Shown: one piece after another, positions 9,967 to 20,336 of the stretch | Layout of the letters: each line of letters starts with the position of its first letter | Position numbering within the stretch: position 1 is the stretch's first letter | Source of the DNA: Burkholderiales bacterium | GTDB lineage: Bacteria > Pseudomonadota > Gammaproteobacteria > Burkholderiales > Burkholderiaceae_C | Direction of reading: 5' to 3' | Length of the DNA: 64,000 bases | Assembly (NCBI GenBank): GCA_021732385.1 | Contig: JAKFVA010000022.1 | Span: 40,767 to 104,766 of the forward strand | Translations under genes and position numbers: made by a program | The notes under the pieces: model-generated | The model's database searches: none | Told to the model about the DNA's origin: nothing | What the model saw: the letters and a program-made list of their open reading frames with translations, nothing else

Positions 9967-10081
9967 GGCTTGGAGTGTGTCTGGTCAGTGCACCAGCTAA
10001 GCCGCGGGGCTGGCTGGTGGGCGGGCTCGCACTGGCCCGCTAGAATCCTGTTTTTAACAGTGCCGCACAATTTTCCTACTC

Positions 10082-12606
<2,525 letters not shown>

Positions 12607-12624
12607 CTTTAACCGGAGACCAGC

Positions 12625-13149
12625 TTGCTGACCGAAGACGGAAAACACCTGTACGTGTCGTATGACGAGTACCACAAGCTGATTGAAAAGCTGGCCATCA
12701 AGGTGCACCACTCCGATTGGCCATTTGACACAATTTTGTGCCTAGCCCGTGGTGGCTTGCGCCCTGGCGACATTTTGAGCCGCATTTTTAACAAGCCATT
12801 GGCTATCATGTCCACCAGCTCTTACCGTGCCGAGGCAGGCACGGTGCAGGGCAAGCTCGACCTGGCACGCTTTATCACCACACCGCAAGGCGAGATTGCC
12901 GGGCGCGTGCTGCTGGTGGACGACCTAGCCGACACGGGACACACCTTGCATGCCGTGATAGACATGCTCAAGTCGAGTTACCCTGCCATTACCGAGCTGC
13001 GCACCGCGGTGATCTGGGTTAAGGGCATGTCAGCGTTTACGCCCGACTATTCGGTGGAACTGCTGCCCACCAATCCCTGGATTCACCAACCGTTTGAAAG
13101 CTACGACGCCATGGGCGTGGAGCAACTCTTGGCCAAATGGAAAATTTGA
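12625..13149 (+). CDS. Purine phosphoribosyltransferase (hypoxanthine/xanthine-guanine type)
   Basis: This 174-aa type I phosphoribosyltransferase probably salvages a purine base with PRPP in the cytoplasm. The PRPP-binding signature VLLVDDLADTGHTL is clear at about residues 94-107, and CLARGGLRPGD forms the PPi-binding loop. WIHQPFE near the C-terminus resembles the base-binding loop of xanthine-guanine enzymes. The start is a TTG at 12625, preceded by a GGAG ribosome binding site. Its place directly after purA supports a purine-salvage role, but the exact base is not readable from sequence. Confidence 0.85.
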   Translation: MLTEDGKHLYVSYDEYHKLIEKLAIKVHHSDWPFDTILCLARGGLRPGDILSRIFNKPLAIMSTSSYRAEAGTVQGKLDLARFITTPQGEIAGRVLLVDDLADTGHTLHAVIDMLKSSYPAITELRTAVIWVKGMSAFTPDYSVELLPTNPWIHQPFESYDAMGVEQLLAKWKI

Positions 13150-13171
13150 GCCCCTGACAGGCAACCCTGCC

Positions 13172-14362
13172 ATGAGCCATCAAACAACCCAACTCATTCA
13201 CCACCCTTACACGCCGCCACAAGGTTTTGTCGCCCCACAGCTGCCGGTGTACAAGGCGTCTACTGTGATTTTTCCCAGTGTCGCGGCCATGCGTGCCCGC
13301 GATTGGCAGCACAAAACCGGTTACACCTACGGCCTGCACGGAACGCCCAGCACGTTCGTTCTTGAAGAGCGCCTGTGCACCCTGGAAGGTGGCCTGCAAT
13401 GCGTGCTGGCCCCTAGTGGCCTTGCGGCCATCGCCAATGTCAACCTGGCTTTGCTGCAAGCCGGTGATGAGGTGCTGCTGCCCGACAACGTTTACGGCCC
13501 CAACAAAGTCATGGCGCGTGGCGAGTTGAAGGCCTATGGCATCAGCCACCAGTTTTACGACGCGATGAATCCAGCCGACTTGGCCGCGAGGCTGAGCAAC
13601 AAAACCCGGCTGGTCTGGCTCGAAGCGCCGGGCTCCGTCACGCTCGAATTCCCCGATTTGATCGCCCTGCTGCGCCTGTGTAAAGCGCGCAATATCACTA
13701 CTGCGCTGGACAACACCTGGGGCGCTGGCCTGGCCTTCAACCCGTTTACATTTGACGACGGACAGGGCGTTGATATTTCAGTGCACGCATTGACCAAATA
13801 TCCCAGTGGAGGCGGTGATGTGCTGATGGGCAGTTGCATTACCCGCAGTGACGCCTTGCATCAGCAACTCAAACTCAGCCACATGCGTCTAGGCTTTGGC
13901 GTGGGAGCCAATGATGTGGAGGCCGTCTTGCGCAGCCTGCCCAGTCTGGCGTTGCGCTACCAGGCGCATGACTTAGCCGCCCGCGAGTTGGTGCTCTGGT
14001 GCGCCCAGCAAGCCGAATTTGTCCAAGTGCTGCACCCGGCCTGGACGCCATCGCCGGGGCATGTGCATTGGCAACAGGTCTGCGGCACGGCGGGCAAGGC
14101 GGCGGGGTTGTTCAGCGTGATCGTCCATGAGCGGTTTAACTCCGCACAAGTGGATGCTTTTTGCGAGGCATTGCAATTGTTCAAACTCGGTTACTCATGG
14201 GGCGGCCCCATCAGCCTGGTGGTACCTTATGACCTGACCAGCATGCGACAGTGTTGGCCCACCGGCTTGCAGCGTGGCACAGTGGTACGTTTTTCTGTGG
14301 GCTTGGAGGCAGTAGACGATTTGCGTGCCGATTTAGAGCAAGCCCTGGCTGTGTTGCGTTGA
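13172..14362 (+). CDS. metC: Cystathionine beta-lyase (PLP-dependent)
   Basis: This Cys/Met-metabolism PLP enzyme probably cleaves cystathionine to homocysteine, pyruvate and ammonia. The 396-aa protein shows the family fold: TYGLHGTPSTFVLEERLCTLEGG, the cofactor-contacting DNTWGAGLAF, and the PLP lysine in SVHALTKYPSGGGDVLMGS. I start it at the ATG at 13172. The open frame extends upstream into the previous gene, but that part is out-of-frame sequence. A related lyase such as cystathionine gamma-synthase is less likely given the closest motif pattern. Confidence 0.88.
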   Translation: MSHQTTQLIHHPYTPPQGFVAPQLPVYKASTVIFPSVAAMRARDWQHKTGYTYGLHGTPSTFVLEERLCTLEGGLQCVLAPSGLAAIANVNLALLQAGDEVLLPDNVYGPNKVMARGELKAYGISHQFYDAMNPADLAARLSNKTRLVWLEAPGSVTLEFPDLIALLRLCKARNITTALDNTWGAGLAFNPFTFDDGQGVDISVHALTKYPSGGGDVLMGSCITRSDALHQQLKLSHMRLGFGVGANDVEAVLRSLPSLALRYQAHDLAARELVLWCAQQAEFVQVLHPAWTPSPGHVHWQQVCGTAGKAAGLFSVIVHERFNSAQVDAFCEALQLFKLGYSWGGPISLVVPYDLTSMRQCWPTGLQRGTVVRFSVGLEAVDDLRADLEQALAVLR

Positions 14363-14400
14363 ACGCTCTATGCCCACACGCAATTTGCTGATGATTTCAA

Positions 14401-14421
14401 GGCGCTTTGATGAAAAGCGCC
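14401..14421. terminator. Hairpin downstream of metC
   Basis: GGCGCTTT and AAAGCGCC form a perfect 8-bp stem with a 5-nt loop, about 40 nt after the metC stop and before the small lysine-rich gene. There is no following T-run, so it is only a moderate terminator candidate. Confidence 0.45.
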
Positions 14422-14463
14422 ACTATTGCCTTACAGTAGTGTGAATTATATTGAAAGCATACC

Positions 14464-14619
14464 TTGGCCACACCCAATTACGCCTACGAAAAGCGCCAAA
14501 AAGAACTCGCCAAAAAGCGCAAAAAAGAAGAGAAGCTGAAGAAACCCAAGCCTGATGAAATGGGATCGACCAGCCAAAGCGATGCGGTTAATCCAGCGCA
14601 GGGCCAGTCTGCAGGTTAG
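14464..14619 (+). CDS. Small lysine-rich conserved hypothetical protein (51 aa)
   Basis: This short frame starts at a TTG and encodes a 51-residue, very basic and hydrophilic protein. The N-terminal half reads ATPNYAYEKRQKELAKKRKK and continues with EEKLKKPKPDE; the tail is Ser/Gln-rich. The NYA-EKRQKELAKK pattern followed by a lysine/glutamate coiled stretch is one I recognise from small hypothetical proteins widespread in beta- and gamma-proteobacteria. No function is known to me. It is convergent with soxA, whose stop lies about 70 nt further on. It is too short for many gene finders. Confidence 0.68.
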   Translation: MATPNYAYEKRQKELAKKRKKEEKLKKPKPDEMGSTSQSDAVNPAQGQSAG

Positions 14620-14690
14620 CCTTCCACCCGGCAACACCTTGATCAACTCGGGGCTTATTCACCTGAACAAGATTCAGCGTGTGTTACACC

Positions 14691-15482
14691 TCAAGGCCTG
14701 ACACCAGGTGTCTCAAGCACCATGCCTTGCGCGCGCTGCGCCAGATACAACTCCAGCTCCAGCATTTCAGCCGCGTCCCAGGCGTAAGGCTGGGCGCGCA
14801 CCCCCGTCATGCAGTTACGCAGACGCCGTTGCAGTGCGCCTACGGCTTGCCACTCGAGCCGGTATTGCGGGTAGCCGGTGGGGTGAGCTTGCGGGATAGT
14901 GCTGCCGCCCAGCCGCTGGCCGGCCAACTGGTTGTGACATTGCGCGCATGACAGATTAAGCTGGCCCATGCGCTGGTGAAACAGCTGCTCACCTTTGGCA
15001 CGGTGAATAGCCAGCCGCTCGTCTGGCGGTGGGTTGATGGGCAGTCCACGGGACTGCAAGCCGACAAAGCTCTCCAGTCCTAGCGAATCAGGGCCTTGCG
15101 CGGGCAGGGCCTGGGCCTGCTGGTGTTTGACACGGCACTGGTTGATGCGTTGCTGCAAATTTACCGGGCGGTTCAAGCTGCCGTCAAACGCCGGGTAACG
15201 GGTGGCGACACCTTTCATGCTGCTGGCGGCATCGCCGTGACAGGTAGCGCAGGCCTTGTTGCTGGCGCCCTGATTTTTCTGCCACAGGGCACGGCCATCT
15301 TGTACCCACAGCATGCCGGGGTTTTGCGAGTCGTCTTTTTGCAGCGCCTGGGTAGATGGGCTCATAAATTCATAACCCGAGCGGCGGGAATCGGCGGGAT
15401 GGCTGCCTTGTGCCTGCGCCGCTGTGGCCGCCAGCAAGGCCGCGCACGCCAGCCAGCGCAAAAAGGTGAGGGGCTGCAACAA
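14691..15482 (-). CDS. soxA: Sulfur-oxidation dihaem c-type cytochrome SoxA
   Basis: SoxA, with SoxX, forms the periplasmic cytochrome that attaches thiosulfate to the SoxYZ carrier. The 263-aa precursor has a signal peptide ending near AAQAQ and two haem motifs, CATCH (about residue 78) and CAQCH (about residue 180). The conserved cysteine ligand of the catalytic haem appears in RLRNCMTGVRAQP, so the active-site set looks intact. It is the last gene of the iorA-iorB-soxXYZA unit, 5 nt after soxZ. No soxB follows: the next gene is a convergent small protein. Confidence 0.93.
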   Translation of the reverse strand: MLQPLTFLRWLACAALLAATAAQAQGSHPADSRRSGYEFMSPSTQALQKDDSQNPGMLWVQDGRALWQKNQGASNKACATCHGDAASSMKGVATRYPAFDGSLNRPVNLQQRINQCRVKHQQAQALPAQGPDSLGLESFVGLQSRGLPINPPPDERLAIHRAKGEQLFHQRMGQLNLSCAQCHNQLAGQRLGGSTIPQAHPTGYPQYRLEWQAVGALQRRLRNCMTGVRAQPYAWDAAEMLELELYLAQRAQGMVLETPGVRP

Positions 15483-15487
15483 AGCGT

Positions 15488-15811
15488 TCAGCCCGTGATG
15501 CTCAGCACATGGGTTTCGGCCTGGCTGAACCCCTTGTCGCCTTCCCAGCCAAAGCGCAATGTGGCGCTGACTGTGGCACGCACATAAAACGCCAGGTAGG
15601 GGTTGGCCGAAATGGCCGGGAACAGGTCAGCGGCAAACACGGGCTCGTCGTTGTAGTGGCAGACAAAGCGGGTGATGATGTCGCGCGGCAGCAGCCGACC
15701 TTCATCGCCCGAGCGAAAACCTGTTTCCATCGGGTGGCCAATCAGCACCCGAATTTCCACCAGGTCGCCGCGCTTGGCGCTGGCAGGGGCGGTGATTAGG
15801 GTGCGCGCCAT
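15488..15811 (-). CDS. soxZ: Thiosulfate oxidation carrier complex protein SoxZ
   Basis: SoxZ is the immunoglobulin-like partner that, with SoxY, makes the periplasmic carrier of sulfur intermediates. The 107-aa protein shows the typical pattern EIRVLIGHPMETGFR, a middle FVCHYNDEPVF and a C-terminal FGWEGDKGFSQAET, and has no signal peptide, as expected because SoxZ is exported with SoxY. Its ATG shares one base with the soxY stop codon (TAATG), indicating tight translational coupling and probably a 1:1 ratio. Confidence 0.94.
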   Translation of the reverse strand: MARTLITAPASAKRGDLVEIRVLIGHPMETGFRSGDEGRLLPRDIITRFVCHYNDEPVFAADLFPAISANPYLAFYVRATVSATLRFGWEGDKGFSQAETHVLSITG

Positions 15812-16290
15812 TACACGTCGCCCTCAATGCAGGCGGCCAGCGTGACCAGCACATCCACAGTGTGCGACCAGTACGAGCCATCGCTCAGCTGCGCCACTGC
15901 AATAAGCTTTTGCGAGGTGGCCAGCCGTATGCGGGTGGCTGCCCAAGCCTTACCGCTGCCCGGCATGAAATAAAAGCGCGCCACCTCGCGCTGCGGGTTG
16001 CGTTCATTGAAGATGGCAATGCTTTTGACGTGGTCCGCAGCAGTCATCGGGCTGTCCAGCGTTACGGTGAGAGCCACAGAATTGCCGTTGTCTACTAGCG
16101 CAGGCACGTCAAGTTGGACTTTGCCGGGCTGTATTTTTTGGCCTTCCGTATAGGTGGCCAAGGCACTGGCCAGGTCAGGCACGGCGGCGGCAGTGGGGCA
16201 AGTCATCAGCGTTACCAGCAGGCCACCACCTGCGGTCAGCAGTTGACGGCGTTTGTTGGCTTGGGATTGGGTTTGCACGGCGCTGTTCAT
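15811..16290 (-). CDS. soxY: Thiosulfate oxidation carrier protein SoxY with a non-canonical C-terminal arm
   Basis: SoxY carries sulfur intermediates on the cysteine of a C-terminal swinging arm, classically GGCGG at the very end. This 159-aa precursor has a Tat-like leader (KRRQLLTAGGGLLVTLMTC) and a SoxY-type domain. It ends VTLAACIEGDV: the cysteine is the sixth residue from the end, glycines are replaced by alanines, and an acidic tail follows. Either this is a divergent SoxY subfamily or the carrier chemistry differs. It overlaps soxX by 4 nt and soxZ by 1 nt. Confidence 0.9.
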   Translation of the reverse strand: MNSAVQTQSQANKRRQLLTAGGGLLVTLMTCPTAAAVPDLASALATYTEGQKIQPGKVQLDVPALVDNGNSVALTVTLDSPMTAADHVKSIAIFNERNPQREVARFYFMPGSGKAWAATRIRLATSQKLIAVAQLSDGSYWSHTVDVLVTLAACIEGDV

Positions 16291-16763
16291 TCACGCAGGC
16301 TGCTTAAAAAAGCCACAACGTCCTCAATTTCTTGCGCTTTTAACAGTGGCTTGCCCTGCCAGGCATTGCCCACACGCTGCAAACCTGCCGGGTTGTAGTA
16401 CGGCGGCATGATGGAGTTGGGATTGAGCAGGCGCGCATCTACCAGGCGCAGGCGCAACTGGCCAGGACTCCAGCGCGCGCCAGCGCCAGCTAGGCTGGGT
16501 GCCAGATTGCCCTGCTGAGGCTCCTCGGGGAACGGGCCGCTGTGGCACAGCAGACACAGGCCGACCTGGCGATTGGCCACAATGGCGCGGCCAGCCACTG
16601 GGTTGCCCGGTTGCTGCGTCAAGGATTCAGGCACGGCATCGCCTACTTGGCCGATAGCCAACGGCGCTGGCGCAGATGGACCGGGCAGTTGCGCATGGCT
16701 GGTGGACACGCCGAGCAGGCCAGCCGCCAAACAACCCATTTGCCATGCCAGCAGCCATTTCAT
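16287..16763 (-). CDS. soxX: Sulfur-oxidation monohaem c-type cytochrome SoxX
   Basis: SoxX is the monohaem electron-accepting subunit of SoxXA in the periplasm. The 158-aa precursor has a signal peptide ending near STSHAQ and one haem motif in VGLCLLCHSGPFPEEP. The distal methionine lies in LNPNSIMPPYYNP, as in the family. The C-terminus ends with VVAFLSSL, a normal cytochrome c helix. Its ATG overlaps the stop of the upstream molybdenum-hydroxylase gene by 4 nt (ATGA), and its own stop overlaps soxY by 4 nt. This ties the Sox genes to the hydroxylase genes. Confidence 0.94.
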   Translation of the reverse strand: MKWLLAWQMGCLAAGLLGVSTSHAQLPGPSAPAPLAIGQVGDAVPESLTQQPGNPVAGRAIVANRQVGLCLLCHSGPFPEEPQQGNLAPSLAGAGARWSPGQLRLRLVDARLLNPNSIMPPYYNPAGLQRVGNAWQGKPLLKAQEIEDVVAFLSSLRE

Positions 16764-19033
16764 GCCCGCTTGAGACTCTGGTCTTTCAGCGGCAAATCGC
16801 GGATGCGCTTACCGGTCGCAGCAAAAATCGCGTTCAGCACCGCTGGTGCGGCTACCGCAATGGTGGGCTCGCCCACACCGCCCCAAAAGCCGCCTGACGG
16901 CATCACAATGGTTTCCACCTTGGGCATATCGGCTAGTTTGAGTACCGGGTAAGTATTGAAGTTTTCCTGCTCCATGCGGCCGCCCTTGACCGTGCATTCC
17001 TGGTACAGCGCAGCAGACAAACCGTAGACAAACGAGCCTTCCACCTGCGCCTCGATTTGCTGTGGATTGACTGCGTGACCGCAATCGGTAGCGGCCACAA
17101 TTCGGTGGATTTTGAGCACGCCCTCTTTGCTCACCGACACCTCGGCGCAAGCTGCCACGTAGCTACCAAAGCCCATGGTTTGCGCCAGCCCGCGGTAGAC
17201 GTTTTGCCCGCCGATTTTGGCTGCTGGTTTGCCCCAGCCCACGCGCTCGGCCACGGCGTTGAGCACGGCCAGGTGCTTGGGGCTTTGGCTCATGAGCTTG
17301 CGCCGCAATGCCAGCGGGTCTTGCTGAGTGGCGTGGGCAATTTCGTCAAGAAACGATTCCAGGTAAATCGCGTTCTGATTCAAATTGACGCCGCGCCAAA
17401 AGCCCGGTGGCACGGCCGGATTGCGCATGGCGTGGTCAATCAGGACCGTGGGAAAGGTGTAGCCAATCGAGGCCTCAGGGCCAGGCGGGTTCAAGCCCTG
17501 GAACACCACCGGGTCCTTGCCATCCTTGATGTTTTGCGGAAACAGCGCCGCCAAAATGGACTGGCCAGAAATACGCATGTGCAGACCAGTGATGTTGCCC
17601 TGCGCATCCAGCCCCGCGCTCAGCTTGCACTGGGTGATGGGGTGGTAGTTGCCGTGCAGCATGTCCTCCTCGCGCGACCACAGCAGCTTGACTGGCACAC
17701 CGGGCATTTCTTTCGCAATGGCCACTGCTTGGCGCACCCAGTCGTGCACGGCACCACGGCGGCCAAAACCGCCACCCAGGTGCAGTTTGTAGACCTCGCA
17801 TTTGGCGGGTGGCAGGCCAATGGCCTCGGCTGTAGCGGCCAATGCGGCTTCGCCGTTTTGCGTAGGTGTCCAAACTTCGCAGCGTTCGGGCTGGCCTACG
17901 GCATTGAGCGTCACCTTGGCGGTGGCGTTCATGGTTTCCATGGTGGCGTGGTTTTGAAAAGGGTAGCTGTACACCGCCTCAATCTTGCGCGCCGATGCCG
18001 CAATCGCAGCGCGGGCGTCGCCACTGCTGTTGCCCACGACCGCTTCGTTGGCGTCAAGCCCGGTTTTAAGCATCTGCGCAATGCTGGCACTGGACATTTG
18101 CGCGTTGGGGCCGTTGTCCCAAACAATTGGCAGTGCATCCAGCGCGGTTTTGGCGCGCCACCAAGTGTCAGCCACTACCGCCACGGCGCTGTCGCCCACT
18201 TGCACAACTTTCTTTACGCCGGGCTTTTGCATCACGGCAGCGGCGTCAAAACTTTTGACTTTGCCGCCAAACACCGGGCAGTCTTTGATGGCGGCGTTGA
18301 GCATGCCGGGCAATTTGAGGTCGCTGCCGTAGATTTGCGCGCCGGTGGTTTTTTCCACCGTGTCCAGCCGGGCCAGGCGCTTGCCAGTAATTTTCCAGTC
18401 TTTCGGGTCTTTCAGCACCACACTGGCAGCTACTGGCGGCGTCACTTTGGCAGCAGCATCGGCCATTTTTCCAAAGCTTACGCTGCGGCCGCTGGGGGTG
18501 TGCGTGATGACGCTATTGGCCGCGCGGCACTCGGTGGATGGCACTTTCCACTCATCGGCGGCGGCTTGCACCAGCATCATGCGGGCGGCAGCGCCACCTT
18601 TGCGCACATAGTCTTGCGACTCGCGTATGCCGCGGCTGCCACCGGTGGAAAAGTTGCCCCAGGCACGGTTGCGCGCCAGGTTTTGGCCGGGCGTGGGGTA
18701 TTCGGTGGTGACCTTGGCCCAGTCGCATTCCAGTTCCTCGGCTACCAGTTGCGCCAGGCCGGTCAGGCTGCCTTGGCCCATTTCAGAGCGGGCAATGCGG
18801 ATGACCACCGTGTCGTCGGGTTTGACGACCACCCAGGCGTTGATTTCGGGGGCCAATGTCAGGACAGGCGTTGCCGGGGCGGCGTTTTGCGCCAACACAT
18901 TGCCTGCAAACGGAATGTGAAATGCCACCACCAGACCACCACCAGCGGCGGCCGACGCTTGCAAAAAGTGGCGGCGGGAGGGCTTTTTGATAGCGGCCGC
19001 ACTGGCGTTCACGGATGTCAGTATGGTGCTCAT
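16760..19033 (-). CDS. iorB: Periplasmic molybdopterin hydroxylase large subunit (isoquinoline 1-oxidoreductase beta type)
   Basis: This 757-aa protein is the catalytic subunit of a two-subunit xanthine-oxidase-family enzyme. A Tat signal is visible ([15 protein letters not shown]), so it should be exported folded with its molybdenum cofactor. Key motifs include the glycine loop [14 protein letters not shown] near residue 420 and the C-terminal [17 protein letters not shown] with the catalytic glutamate. Such enzymes hydroxylate N-heterocycles or aldehydes and pass electrons through the [2Fe-2S] subunit to a cytochrome. The substrate cannot be read from sequence. It overlaps iorA and soxX by 4 nt each. 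Confidence 0.88.
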   Translation of the reverse strand: MSTILTSVNASAAAIKKPSRRHFLQASAAAGGGLVVAFHIPFAGNVLAQNAAPATPVLTLAPEINAWVVVKPDDTVVIRIARSEMGQGSLTGLAQLVAEELECDWAKVTTEYPTPGQNLARNRAWGNFSTGGSRGIRESQDYVRKGGAAARMMLVQAAADEWKVPSTECRAANSVITHTPSGRSVSFGKMADAAAKVTPPVAASVVLKDPKDWKITGKRLARLDTVEKTTGAQIYGSDLKLPGMLNAAIKDCPVFGGKVKSFDAAAVMQKPGVKKVVQVGDSAVAVVADTWWRAKTALDALPIVWDNGPNAQMSSASIAQMLKTGLDANEAVVGNSSGDARAAIAASARKIEAVYSYPFQNHATMETMNATAKVTLNAVGQPERCEVWTPTQNGEAALAATAEAIGLPPAKCEVYKLHLGGGFGRRGAVHDWVRQAVAIAKEMPGVPVKLLWSREEDMLHGNYHPITQCKLSAGLDAQGNITGLHMRISGQSILAALFPQNIKDGKDPVVFQGLNPPGPEASIGYTFPTVLIDHAMRNPAVPPGFWRGVNLNQNAIYLESFLDEIAHATQQDPLALRRKLMSQSPKHLAVLNAVAERVGWGKPAAKIGGQNVYRGLAQTMGFGSYVAACAEVSVSKEGVLKIHRIVAATDCGHAVNPQQIEAQVEGSFVYGLSAALYQECTVKGGRMEQENFNTYPVLKLADMPKVETIVMPSGGFWGGVGEPTIAVAAPAVLNAIFAATGKRIRDLPLKDQSLKRA

Positions 19034-19554
19034 GTGGTGCTCCCATCGGCGTGGGTGATGGCCAGACCAGCGATTTTGGTGCTGCCCGTGGCGGCAGCCT
19101 TGATGCCGGCGCGGATGCGGTTGTAGGTGCCGCAGCGGCAGATGTTGGTCATGGCTTCGTCAATGTCTTTGTCGGTGGGATTCGATTTGGCTTTGAGCAA
19201 GGCGGCAGCGGCCATAATCATGCCGCTTTGGCAGTAGCCGCATTGCGGCACGTCCAGCGCGGCCCAGGCTTTTTGAATCGGGTGCGAGCCATTGGGCGAA
19301 AGCGCCTCGATGGTGACAATTTTTTCTTTGCTCAGGGTGGAGATGGGCCGCACGCAGCTGCGGCTGGGTACGCCGTCAATGTGCACGGTGCAGGCACCGC
19401 ACTGAGCCACGCCGCAGCCGTATTTGGTGCCGGTCAGGCCCAGTTGCTCGCGCAGGACCCACAAAAGTGGGGTATCGGGCTCGGCCTCAAAATCGCGCAG
19501 CGCGCCGTTGATGTGAAGTTGAGTCATAGGGCGTCCTTGGGTAATGAGGAGCAT
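19030..19554 (-). CDS. iorA: [2Fe-2S] subunit of molybdopterin hydroxylase (isoquinoline 1-oxidoreductase alpha type)
   Basis: This is the small iron-sulfur subunit partnering the molybdenum protein at 16760. The 174-aa protein has a plant-type [2Fe-2S] domain ([17 protein letters not shown] with a further Cys) and a C-terminal [2Fe-2S]-binding domain ([11 protein letters not shown] and [12 protein letters not shown]). An AAGGA ribosome binding site precedes the ATG. It is the first gene of the six-gene unit and has no leader of its own, as expected if it is exported piggyback with the Tat-targeted large subunit. Confidence 0.93.
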   Translation of the reverse strand: MLLITQGRPMTQLHINGALRDFEAEPDTPLLWVLREQLGLTGTKYGCGVAQCGACTVHIDGVPSRSCVRPISTLSKEKIVTIEALSPNGSHPIQKAWAALDVPQCGYCQSGMIMAAAALLKAKSNPTDKDIDEAMTNICRCGTYNRIRAGIKAAATGSTKIAGLAITHADGSTT

Positions 19555-19910
19555 GGATGAAAGTCGGTGAAATATCCTAGCGCACTGCAGCAGCTAATGC
19601 ATTGGCTGCTGCAATAGCTGACTGGAACGCTGCGGGCGCAGCCGGGTTTAATCGGCCAGACACGCAACAGCCGTTTGAAAACCGGCTTGCACAGCTATCA
19701 ATTTTGATAGCGGAAGTCGCATAGCCCTGTTAGCTTGAAGGCCAGTTTGATACTTGAAAAGGGTGCTTGGCAGCCTTAAAAACATTGTCAAGGCTTAAAA
19801 ACGGCTAAAACCAAGGGGAATTAAAAAATCAGAAAAACAGGCGATTTTCAATTGCCAAAAAAGCCTGGAAGCCAATGTGGGTGTGCGGGTAACGCTATCA
19901 AAAAATACTA
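19555..19910. other. 356-nt non-coding spacer between iorA and ridA
   Basis: No gene is visible on either strand. The right end holds a good copy of the 42-nt repeat (19883-19924). A degenerate inverted partner may lie at about 19681-19722, where GATAGCGGAAGTCGCAT resembles the repeat core. Between them are A/T-rich blocks such as AGAAAAACAGGCGATTTT that recur in the spacers at 1310 and 30890. The first about 80 nt should contain the promoter of the iorA-sox operon, but I see no convincing -35/-10 pair. Confidence 0.6.
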
Positions 19911-19924
19911 TTATTTAGGTAGCA
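19883..19924 (-). repeat. 42-nt intergenic repeat, copy B
   Basis: Read on the minus strand this copy starts TGCTACCTAAATAA and ends GATAGCGTTACCCGCAC, sharing its last 17 nt exactly with copy A. It begins inside the ridA gene: the last codons and the TAA stop of ridA (19911-19913) lie within the repeat. Confidence 0.8.
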
Positions 19925-20318
19925 AATCATCGGGCAGCACGGCGGTAACTTCAATTTCGACCTTGGCGCGCGCTTCCACCAAACCGGCCACCTGCACGCA
20001 GGTCATCGCCGGGAAATGTTTGCCCATGACCTCGCGGTAGACGCTGCCCAAGGCGCGCAGGCTGGCCAAGTATTCATCGCGGCTGGTCACGTACCAGGTC
20101 ATGCGCACCATGTGCTGCGGTCCCGCGCCGCCCGCTTGCAACACACCCACGATGTTTTGTAGCGCCTGGCGGGTTTGCATTACAAAGTCGTCGCTCTCAA
20201 ACTGCTGGGCGGCGTTCCAGCCGATCTGGCCGCCCACAAACAACAAAGTGCCGCGTGCCATCACGCCGTTGGCATAGCCCTTGGGCTCGGCCCAGCCGGG
20301 CGGTTGGAGTTTTTGCAT
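19911..20318 (-). CDS. RidA-family protein, candidate enamine/imine deaminase of the aminobenzoyl-CoA pathway
   Basis: RidA proteins hydrolyse reactive enamines or imines to ketones and ammonia. This 135-aa protein has the fold pattern (LFVGGQIGWN, the HMVRMTWYVTSRDEYL strand-helix, MTCVQVAGL and VEIEVTAV). The arginine that canonical RidA uses, just after the VA of this last region, appears to be glycine, so it may belong to another Rid subfamily. It is the last gene of the 2-aminobenzoyl-CoA operon, 18 nt after the CoA ligase. I infer that it releases the amino group of the dearomatised intermediate. Confidence 0.82.
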   Translation of the reverse strand: MQKLQPPGWAEPKGYANGVMARGTLLFVGGQIGWNAAQQFESDDFVMQTRQALQNIVGVLQAGGAGPQHMVRMTWYVTSRDEYLASLRALGSVYREVMGKHFPAMTCVQVAGLVEARAKVEIEVTAVLPDDLLPK

Positions 20319-20336
20319 GGGTGCTCTCCGGTGTTT

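Noticed and set aside
17057..19126. A 689-codon open frame on the plus strand
   Set aside because: It is exactly antisense to the Mo-hydroxylase gene, has a His/Gly/Val-rich composition typical of shadow frames in GC-rich DNA, and shows no protein family features.
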